From positions 1 through 5,678 of the forward strand of contig JBALWS010000194.1 of the NCBI GenBank assembly GCA_036960405.1: a stretch of DNA of 5,678 nucleotides. The letters are read 5' to 3'. The position numbers and the translations under genes are program-made. This DNA comes from Motiliproteus sp036960405. Its GTDB lineage: Bacteria > Pseudomonadota > Gammaproteobacteria > Pseudomonadales > Balneatricaceae. The number at the start of each line of letters is the position of its first letter. Within the stretch, counting starts at the first letter, position 1. Below the pieces are notes generated by a model that was not told the origin of the DNA, ran no database searches, and saw only the letters and a program-made list of their open reading frames with translations. Below, piece by piece: positions 1 through 5,089 of this stretch.

Positions 1-90
1 ACCCTCTGTGGCGGTATCTTTCGTGACGTGACGGAAAGTATTCGATTATGCGTAGCTATAGATAAACCCTCTGTAGCCCATACAGGCATT

Positions 91-113
91 AAAAAACCGA
101 CTCTAGGCCGGTT
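91..113 (-). terminator. rho-independent terminator-like hairpin, minus strand
   Basis: Read on the minus strand, AACCGGC pairs with GTCGGTT to give a 7-bp stem with one G-U pair and a 5-nt loop, followed at once by a run of T (the plus-strand A run at 91-96). This is the usual shape of an intrinsic terminator for leftward transcription. No intact leftward gene lies just upstream. The nearest is hisA, whose stop codon is about 700 bp away, so the terminator may belong to a lost gene or an unrecognised transcript. Confidence 0.5.
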
Positions 114-544
114 CATGATGTGAATGCTTGCTACGCTCTCGTGCGCTACGTCAAATCTGGCGCTCTTACTTGAGCCAAGTATCGAGAATGCTCTGTAGTA
201 CTCGTGAGCTGAGGAGAAAATCCATCACCAATAGGTTTGTGTGACCCTGTTTTTGGCCCTGCCCACATGCGAGATTGCTTTCACATTGCCAAAACTAAAG
301 CCGACTCTTCGTCGTGCGCGTCCGCCTCGTCAATGACGACAAACAGCTCCGGCAACTCCTTCCTGAAGCGACCATTGAGCTGCTCGAGCAATCGCTGATA
401 TCTACTAGACGATTATGCCCGGACAATTCGCGCAGAATCCCAACATTTGATTAACGACCTGCAAACATTATCAAAGGTCGATTCACCCTCTCTTTGCCAA
501 CACCCTAGATGAGCACACAGCCACACCTTAAGGCACGGCTCCAA

Positions 545-577
545 CCCAGCGGAATCACACCCAGCGGAATCACACCC
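545..577. repeat. 15-bp tandem duplication
   Basis: The unit CCCAGCGGAATCACA occurs twice with no mismatch (545-559 and 560-574), followed by the first three bases of a third copy. It lies in non-coding DNA. The length is a multiple of three, so it adds five codons to the open but unconvincing minus frame across it. It looks like slippage or a small local duplication. Confidence 0.9.
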
Positions 578-749
578 CAGGATAAATAGGTGATAGCAAC
601 GACGGAGCATGGCGATAGTGATACCAATCATCCTCCAGAAAATCCCCCCTTACAAAACCACTCGCAGTTACAGGTTGTGCTCCTTTTTCTGGGCCTTTTT
701 TATTGAAAGTAAACTCTTATAAACAACCACCAACTATCTGATTAATTTA

Positions 750-768
750 ATTTTTATGCCATAAAAAT
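750..768. repeat. perfect 19-bp AT-rich palindrome
   Basis: ATTTTTATG and CATAAAAAT flank a single central C. An 11-bp AT palindrome (ATTAATTTAAT, 741-751) abuts it on the left and overlaps it by two bases. The site lies about 50 bp past the hisA stop codon. It could be a weak bidirectional transcript end or a protein-binding site. The stem has almost no G-C pairs, so a strong RNA hairpin is unlikely. Confidence 0.55.
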
Positions 769-816
769 CACCTTACGCCTCCCTGCCATCAACCCCTATT
801 CGAGATGAGTGCGAAA

Positions 817-1578
817 TCAGCCTTGCGCCCTATTCCACGCCACGCACTGGTCCAAGGTAACGCCGCTACCGCCAAAGATATCCAGCGCGCTGCCTATAGT
901 AAGATCCACATTGCCCTCAGAGAGCCGCTGCACCTGCTGCAAATCCTCAAGTGAGCGCGCCCCTCCGGCGTAGGTGACAGGGATCGAACAATGCGCGCCC
1001 AGCAGCCTCACCAATTCTTGGTCAACCCCTCCCTGAAGACCTTCGACATCGGCAGCATGGATCAAGAACTCGGCACAGTGCTGCTCGAGCTCACGCAGGG
1101 TATTGGGCGTAATTTTCAGCTCGGTTACCGTCTGCCAACGATCGGTGGCAATATGCCAACCAGCATCAGTCTTACGACAACTCAGATCCAGCACTAGTCG
1201 CTCGACGCCGGCTTCTGCCTTGATGCGCTCAAGTCGGCTCCAGGAAAATTGGCCACCTTGGAATAAGTAAGAGGTCACAATGAGATGCGACGCGCCAGCA
1301 TTGAGAAACTCGGCTGCATTATCGCAGCTCACGCCGCCTCCAAACTGCAAACCGCCAGGCCAGCTAGCAAGCGCCTTGAGCGCCGCCTCCTTGTTGCCAG
1401 GCCCCAGCGCGATCACATGCCCGCCTGTCAGCGCTTTCTGCCGATAGAGCTCAGCGTAATAAGAGGAATCGTAGGGACTGACGTAGTTAGTATCAGCACC
1501 CCTTTCATTCAAACTGCCGCCTACAATCTGCTTCACCTTACCCTGATGGAGATCTATGCACGGACGAAACTGGGTCAA
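817..1578 (-). CDS. hisA: ProFAR isomerase (HisA activity), eukaryotic HIS6-type
   Basis: This (beta/alpha)8-barrel enzyme catalyses the fourth step of histidine synthesis: ProFAR is converted to PRFAR by an Amadori rearrangement in the cytoplasm. The 253-residue protein follows the fungal/plant HIS6/HISN3 pattern almost end to end, not the normal bacterial HisA pattern. Shared blocks are CIDLHQGKVKQIVGG (7-21), SSYYAELY (38-45), LDLSCRKT (130-137), RWQTVTEL (147-154), FLIHAADVEGLQGG (171-184), YAGGAR (203-208) and the end WNRAQG. D9 and D131 correspond to the two catalytic aspartates of the family. FGGG (79-82) and IGSALDIFGG (228-237) fit the phosphate-binding loops. The start is a TTG: no ATG or GTG lies in frame upstream before a stop, GGAG sits 8 nt ahead, and MTQF matches the yeast MTKF start. 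It stands alone with no his operon nearby and is divergent from the thioesterase gene. It appears intact. Confidence 0.93.
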   Translation of the reverse strand: MTQFRPCIDLHQGKVKQIVGGSLNERGADTNYVSPYDSSYYAELYRQKALTGGHVIALGPGNKEAALKALASWPGGLQFGGGVSCDNAAEFLNAGASHLIVTSYLFQGGQFSWSRLERIKAEAGVERLVLDLSCRKTDAGWHIATDRWQTVTELKITPNTLRELEQHCAEFLIHAADVEGLQGGVDQELVRLLGAHCSIPVTYAGGARSLEDLQQVQRLSEGNVDLTIGSALDIFGGSGVTLDQCVAWNRAQG

Positions 1579-1612
1579 AACAGGTACTCCATAGAGATAC
1601 TAAAAAGGCGTC

Positions 1613-1642
1613 ATTATAGCTAAGTCACAGCATCGATGTATG
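1613..1642 (-). promoter_or_regulatory. probable sigma-70 promoter of hisA
   Basis: On the minus strand a consensus -10 box TATAAT (plus-strand 1613-1618) lies about 35 nt upstream of the TTG start codon. A weak -35 (CATACA, 1637-1642) lies at an 18-bp spacing. Transcription would start near 1606, leaving a leader of about 28 nt, too short for a classical his attenuator. No histidine-codon run is visible. Confidence 0.5.
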
Positions 1643-1680
1643 CCTTGGCCGCTTTGAAAACTCACTGCAACATCATCCAA

Positions 1681-1740
1681 AAAGGTAGTAATAAATACAT
1701 TATACGTATTAGATATTGATCTTATCAGCCAACTACCTTT
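1681..1740. repeat. 60-bp element bounded by 9-bp inverted repeats
   Basis: AAAGGTAGT (1681-1689) and ACTACCTTT (1732-1740) are perfect inverted copies. The AT-rich interior has two further small dyads, AATAC/GTATT around 1695-1710 and AGAT/ATCT around 1711-1722. A folded form would be a closing stem with two small hairpins inside. The element lies upstream of the hisA promoter, so it is not in the hisA leader. No flanking target-site duplication is evident. Confidence 0.5.
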
Positions 1741-2143
1741 AACCATTGCACCTATCGCCAGCCCCTTGGCTTTACGTATAAAAAAACAAACCTATCACTC
1801 CATCATGAGAACCCCGACCCCTCTAGGAGCGAGCCCCTAGAAACCGTCATTTCCACCAGACACACAAAACCAAGCTCGCACACCACTTCTGCACCAAACT
1901 TTCTTTCTAACCAAACACCAATCATTGCGCAGTCAATCAAGCCCAAAGAACACACATGTTACAATTATAAAACAATCTATTACGCCGCTTTTCTAACCTA
2001 TAGCCTTAGCCATGAAGCCCTATCAAACGCCCCTGATAAAGTAGAAACATACGAGAAACGGCTATTTCTGAGCCGACTTAAGCTCCCATCAAAAATGTTA
2101 ACTAGAATTTACAGATCCACAAAAGACTTTAGAGGTATTTGTA

Positions 2144-2623
2144 ATGGCGGGACAGGACAGAAAACTCACTCTGCGATTTCTAGCAGAACCAGCGGATCAA
2201 AACTTTGGCGGTAAAGTCCATGGCGGCGCAGTGATGAAATGGATAGATCTAGCAGCTTACGCCTGTGCAGCGGGCTGGTGTGGCAAATACTGCATCACCG
2301 TCTACGCTGGAGGCATCAGGTTCGTACAGCCGATACATGTCGGCAACCTAGTCGAAGTGGGCGCCAAGGTTATCTACACCGGTCGAACCTCGATGCATAT
2401 CGGTATCAACGTGCGCGCTGGCGACCCCAAGAACCCAGAGCGCCACCTGACCACTCATTGCATCGTCATTATGGTCGCTGTTGATGACGCGGGACACCCC
2501 TCGCCAGTTCCCGAGTGGATCCCCATTACCGACGACGACAAATTTCTCCATAAATCGGCTATCACGCTAATGGAGATGCGCAAAAAAATCGGGGCAGAGA
2601 TGGAGGCCCACTTAGCATCGTGA
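2144..2623 (+). CDS. acyl-CoA thioesterase, hotdog fold (YciA/ACOT-like)
   Basis: The predicted 159-residue cytoplasmic enzyme would hydrolyse acyl-CoA to free acid and CoA. It has the usual layout of a single-hotdog acyl-CoA thioesterase: N20 in ADQNFGG, HGG (26-28), then the central helix with D35 in KWIDLAA, the strand GGIRFVQPIHVGNLVEV (56-72), and GRTSMHIGI (80-88), which is the family's G-x-TS motif. N20 and D35 correspond to the likely catalytic pair. The C-terminal 30 residues are charged and helical. The ATG has AGAGG 8 nt upstream. It is transcribed alone, divergent from hisA and convergent with the response regulator gene. The 94-bp gap downstream shows no convincing terminator. 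Chain-length preference cannot be read from the sequence, and no specific gene name is justified. Confidence 0.88.
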   Translation: MAGQDRKLTLRFLAEPADQNFGGKVHGGAVMKWIDLAAYACAAGWCGKYCITVYAGGIRFVQPIHVGNLVEVGAKVIYTGRTSMHIGINVRAGDPKNPERHLTTHCIVIMVAVDDAGHPSPVPEWIPITDDDKFLHKSAITLMEMRKKIGAEMEAHLAS

Positions 2624-2717
2624 CCTCCTTTAAGCAGCTTATAAGGTCTGTTCAATTCGACATGGTAATAGATTGTTGTTGAGTTCAACCTCTTACTGGG
2701 ATTTCCACAGCAACAGA

Positions 2718-3350
2718 TCAGGCATCAACAATCCCGTGCCGGATACCAAGATGGATGATATCGGAGGTTTTAGAGAGCTTGAGCTTATTCATGATATTTG
2801 AGCGATGGGCATGAACGGTTTTTTGACTGATATACATTGCTTCGGCGATCTGAGCCGCGGTTTGCCCGCCAGCCAACATCGTAAAAATCTGTAACTCGCG
2901 TTTGGTCAGTAGATCCAGCTCCGAGGTACTGCCCCCTGTGATCTTTTGCTGGATCTGTTCGGCAACAAACTCTTTACCAGCGTTAACCTGCCGCACCGCC
3001 TCAATCAGCTCTTCAGGCGCGCAACGTTTGGTAAGGTACCCCTTGGCACCAGCCTGCATGACACGCGAAGGGTAAGGTTCGCACTCCTGAACGGTTAGCA
3101 CCAAAATTCTAGCGTGCGGCGCTACAGCCCTGATACGCTGTATCGCCTCCAGCCCGCCTGCTCCTGGTGGCATCGATAGATCCATCACCACCAAGTCTGG
3201 ATTGTACTTCTGGTATTGATGATAAGCCTCTTCACCGCTTGAGGCCTCGCAAACAACCGATATGTCGTCTGCACTATCTAGCAATCGACGAAATCCTGCT
3301 CGTACGATCTCATGATCGTCAACAAGCATTACCCGAATCGTTTTATCCAC
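2718..3350 (-). CDS. NarL/FixJ-family response regulator, GacA/UvrY-like
   Basis: This 210-residue two-component DNA-binding regulator has an N-terminal receiver domain (about 5-122). It carries the acidic pair D11-D12, phospho-acceptor D57 in VVMDLSMP, T86 and K108. A short linker leads to a LuxR-type helix-turn-helix (about 145-205), with LTKRELQIFTMLAGGQTAAQIA and a recognition helix near ISQKTVHAHRSNIMNKL. The C-terminus RHGIVDA and the segment AGAKGYLTK resemble GacA/UvrY. However, uvrC and pgsA, the usual downstream neighbours of gacA/uvrY, are absent, so a paralogue is equally possible. The start is GTG with GGAGG 7 nt upstream (plus-strand 3358-3362). No histidine kinase gene is adjacent, so it is an orphan regulator within this window. 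It is divergent from the unknown 255-residue gene, which may be its neighbour target. Confidence 0.9.
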   Translation of the reverse strand: MDKTIRVMLVDDHEIVRAGFRRLLDSADDISVVCEASSGEEAYHQYQKYNPDLVVMDLSMPPGAGGLEAIQRIRAVAPHARILVLTVQECEPYPSRVMQAGAKGYLTKRCAPEELIEAVRQVNAGKEFVAEQIQQKITGGSTSELDLLTKRELQIFTMLAGGQTAAQIAEAMYISQKTVHAHRSNIMNKLKLSKTSDIIHLGIRHGIVDA

Positions 3351-3432
3351 CAGCCAACCTCCAATTATTCAGCCGTGCAATCTTAATCAGTAACCACCCA
3401 AAAAGCATTTATTTGATCGTTCTTTTAGTTTA

Positions 3433-3459
3433 ACGACTCACTTTACCCGGACTAGTCGT
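3433..3459. promoter_or_regulatory. spaced inverted hexamer, possible operator
   Basis: ACGACT (3433-3438) and AGTCGT (3454-3459) are perfect inverted copies 21 bp apart start to start, two turns of the helix, in the middle of the 189-bp divergent gap. The palindrome ACTAGT overlaps the right arm. A dimeric regulator could bind here, but a hexamer pair can also arise by chance. It does not match the GacA upstream box known from pseudomonads. Confidence 0.3.
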
Positions 3460-3539
3460 GACTGTTATTTTCGGCTATATGATTAATGGGATTGCGTCTA
3501 TCCTGTAATGACGCATGAAACACCCGCCGGAGGAATTGT

Positions 3540-4307
3540 ATGGTTGCGCACGTAATGATCCGCCTCAAGCCCGAAGACCTTCCCGAAACAGGCTTACGAA
3601 TAAAATACCGCTGCGGGGAGCTGTTCGAAAAAAAGATCGAATGGGGTGAGATTATGGAAGGAATGCTGCAGCCCGAGCAATCAACCAATGACCTGAAAGA
3701 ACCCGGTATCAACTTCTCTGATGCCCAAGCACAGGGTTACGCAGGGTTCGAACCGAGAACCGGTAACTACTGGCGCTACCAGCACGAATCCGACCCTGAC
3801 GTTTTTCGCGAACAATGCATGCAGGTTGTCGAGATCCAAGAACCCTTTTCCCCTCGCTCTTCTTGGGAAGCCTGGAAACCCATCGTTAACACCGTCAACA
3901 AAGAGCGACTTCGAACCACCTTCAAAAACGAGGTCACCGGCGCAGAAATTAGCTACAAGGCGCTCAACAGAGGGTTTGGATACCAGATCAAGGATCTGGC
4001 CGATGGACGCAGGTGTCAAAAGATACTCAAGCATGATTATATTTTAAATCAAATGCTTAACACCAGCTTCAAGAAATTAGATTATCATCATATTGAGATC
4101 ACCACCCAACCTAACAGCGACGAAGAGGCTGGCGGCTGTTTTGATATTCACTTCCAGAAAGAGCATTACCTGATCAAGTACCAGATATCTGCACTGACTT
4201 TCTCACTGTCTTTATTTGATACTTCGGATGGGCAAATAAAACTGCTGAAGCAGGTAGAGCTCCCGCATAGTGATGTAATCCAGGACACTCGCACCTTCCT
4301 CGGATAA
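3540..4307 (+). CDS. uncharacterised 255-residue soluble protein
   Basis: I do not recognise this family. The protein has no signal peptide and no membrane segment, so it is probably cytoplasmic. The N-terminal part (1-45) is charged with KPEDLPETG. A middle region (60-115) is rich in aromatic residues (GYAGFEPRTGNYWRYQ, SSWEAWKP), a mixed region (125-185) contains FGYQIKDLADGRR, and the last 70 residues are predicted beta-rich (YHHIEITTQ, CFDIHF, YLIKYQI, TFSLSLFD, IKLLKQVEL). Tryptophans at 78, 109 and 112 and cysteines at 25, 93, 159 and 200 do not form a known metal motif. The start is well supported: GGAGG lies 6 nt before the ATG and an in-frame stop lies 24 bp upstream. It is divergent from the response regulator gene and convergent with the 213-residue gene, with a strong hairpin after its stop. 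It is intact and probably expressed. Confidence 0.8.
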   Translation: MVAHVMIRLKPEDLPETGLRIKYRCGELFEKKIEWGEIMEGMLQPEQSTNDLKEPGINFSDAQAQGYAGFEPRTGNYWRYQHESDPDVFREQCMQVVEIQEPFSPRSSWEAWKPIVNTVNKERLRTTFKNEVTGAEISYKALNRGFGYQIKDLADGRRCQKILKHDYILNQMLNTSFKKLDYHHIEITTQPNSDEEAGGCFDIHFQKEHYLIKYQISALTFSLSLFDTSDGQIKLLKQVELPHSDVIQDTRTFLG

Positions 4308-4326
4308 CGCAACAGTTTCCAACGAT

Positions 4327-4352
4327 AGCCAGTCGAAAATATTTCACTGGCT
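4327..4352. terminator. strong hairpin between convergent genes
   Basis: AGCCAGT pairs with ACTGGCT and, after one bulged C, GAAA pairs with TTTC around a 3-nt loop, giving 11 base pairs in 26 nt. It lies 20 bp past the stop of the 255-residue gene and 3 bp past the stop of the 213-residue gene coming from the other side. It can therefore serve both transcripts. Neither side has a clear U run, so it may stall polymerase weakly or act mainly as a 3'-end stabiliser. Confidence 0.5.
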
Positions 4353-4354
4353 GA

Positions 4355-4996
4355 TTAGCTATCCGCCCCGTCATCGGCTTCATAACCTTTATAAGCCTCA
4401 AACGATTCGACCTCTAGCGCATCGGCCGAACTGATCGCATCGACCCCCCAACCCAGAGGCTCAGGCACGGCGACCAGGCCATCGCTAAACCCTACCAACA
4501 ATAGCCCTAGCTCTTTGCAACGCCTTAGGGCTTGCTCCAAATCTCGTACCGCGCTGATCTGCTGGTTCGACATTCCCAGTTCGACCGGCCTGACGGTTTC
4601 TACTGGATTAACTACCGCTACTTGAGGTTCAACCGGCGCTGCAACAGTCGGTTCATCGCAGCTGTCCGCCACCGCTGGTTCTGGTTCCGATTCGGTCGAC
4701 GTAGCAACCTCAGCAACGGGCTCTGTTTCTGACTCAACATTTTCGGGGACAAACGGGGCTGATGGCGCTTTTTTTCGAGCGGAGACCTGCTTAACGGTAA
4801 AGCCATGATCGTCAAGCAGGTAAATATTCAGATCGGTTTTTTGAAGCTTGATTAAGCAGATCTTCAATAACGAAAAATGCCGCTCACTACTGCAGTAAAT
4901 ATGACCACCCTCCTCTAACCCTTGAACGGTTTTGAGGATATCCGAGACTTTGGCGTGTTCAGGGATGTCGATATTCATAAAATACAGCTGGGCCAT
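4355..4996 (-). CDS. uncharacterised two-domain protein with acidic linker
   Basis: This 213-residue protein is of unrecognised family. Residues 1-75 form a compact mixed alpha/beta domain (AQLYFMNIDIPEHAKVSDIL, then LKICLIKLQ, LNIYLLDDHGFTVKQV). Residues 76-140 are a low-complexity linker rich in Pro, Glu, Val, Ala and Ser, surely flexible. Residues 141-182 form a second small domain (DLEQALRRCKELGLLLVGFSDGLVAVPEP), a helix followed by a strand pair. The acidic tail ends in EADDGADS. There is no signal peptide or membrane segment. The ATG lacks a good Shine-Dalgarno and lies inside a small hairpin. No better in-frame start exists, because a TAG occurs 18 nt upstream of the ATG. It follows the KfrA-like gene by 93 bp on the same strand and may be co-transcribed with it. 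A binding or scaffold role is a guess only. Confidence 0.78.
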   Translation of the reverse strand: MAQLYFMNIDIPEHAKVSDILKTVQGLEEGGHIYCSSERHFSLLKICLIKLQKTDLNIYLLDDHGFTVKQVSARKKAPSAPFVPENVESETEPVAEVATSTESEPEPAVADSCDEPTVAAPVEPQVAVVNPVETVRPVELGMSNQQISAVRDLEQALRRCKELGLLLVGFSDGLVAVPEPLGWGVDAISSADALEVESFEAYKGYEADDGADS

Positions 4997-5006
4997 TGAT
5001 AATGGC
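4992..5006 (-). promoter_or_regulatory. hairpin enclosing the start codon of the 213-residue gene
   Basis: On the minus strand GCCATT, three bases (ATC) and AATGGC form a 6-bp stem whose 3' arm contains the ATG start codon. No purine-rich ribosome binding site lies at normal distance: AGGA is about 16 nt away. Initiation may be inefficient or controlled. The stem is short, so chance is a fair alternative. Confidence 0.3.
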
Positions 5007-5040
5007 TGACAATCCTACCCCGAGACGCCCTTAGGCACCA

Positions 5041-5050
5041 GATTCGAATC
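5041..5050. promoter_or_regulatory. 10-bp perfect palindrome in the intergenic gap
   Basis: GATTCGAATC is a perfect palindrome about 45 bp upstream of the 213-residue gene, between it and the KfrA-like gene. KfrA-type proteins bind DNA and repress their own operons, so an operator is possible. The evidence is only the symmetry and the position. Confidence 0.25.
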
Positions 5051-5089
5051 ATCAGCGTGGCAAAAATCTTCTCTATTTCAACAAGCTTG

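Larger units (their letters stand above)
1..816. other. 816-bp stretch without a convincing gene
   Basis: No reading frame here has a usable start, a ribosome binding site and a recognisable product. A 72-codon minus-strand frame (413-631) begins with an ATG that directly abuts its GGAGG, so the spacing is wrong, and its protein contains a duplicated GCDSA caused by a DNA tandem repeat. Short plus-strand frames at 302-454 and 399-512 look protein-like (residues such as LRQLLPEATIELLEQSL, then ARTIRAESQHLINDLQ in another frame), and so does a minus frame at 281-412. None is recognised. A minus frame is stop-free from about 234 to the left edge. The stretch may contain gene remnants, but this is inference. 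Recognisable elements inside it are listed separately. Confidence 0.6.
1579..2143. other. 565-bp divergent intergenic region
   Basis: No gene is supported here on either strand. The left end carries the hisA promoter and the right end the leader of the thioesterase gene, including TAGAAT (2103-2108) as a possible -10 without a good -35. Between them are a 60-bp inverted-repeat element (1681-1740), a 6-bp stem hairpin (TCTAGG/CCTAGA, 1822-1841), a G-poor stretch (about 1841-1980) and a small 5-bp stem (CGGCT/AGCCG, 2059-2075). No tRNA or riboswitch pattern was recognised. The region is long for two housekeeping-type genes, so an unannotated small RNA is possible but not shown. Confidence 0.6.

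Noticed and set aside
413..631. 72-codon minus-strand frame
   Set aside because: GGAGG touches the ATG with no spacing, the protein contains a duplication caused by a DNA tandem repeat, and no family is recognisable.
686..704. CTGGGCCTTTTTTATT as a terminator
   Set aside because: Only the 3' half of a terminator stem is present; I find no GGCCCAG partner upstream.
1574..1593. Five-codon frame (MEYLF) ending at the hisA TTG start
   Set aside because: It has no ribosome binding site of its own, and its GGAG is better explained as the one for hisA.
1579..1612. Histidine attenuator leader
   Set aside because: The leader is about 28 nt and has no run of histidine codons or alternative stems.
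2624..2717. Terminator between the thioesterase and response regulator genes
   Set aside because: The best dyad (GTTGA/TCAAC, 2678-2689) has a 2-nt spacer, so only about 4 pairs can form, and there is no T run.
3508..3555. 15-codon upstream frame overlapping the start of the 255-residue gene
   Set aside because: It has no ribosome binding site and ordinary chance length; a leader-peptide role is unsupported.
3681..4047. Open frames of about 110-117 codons on both strands within the 255-residue gene
   Set aside because: They are fully overlapped by a gene with a strong ribosome binding site and natural protein composition; they are shadow frames.
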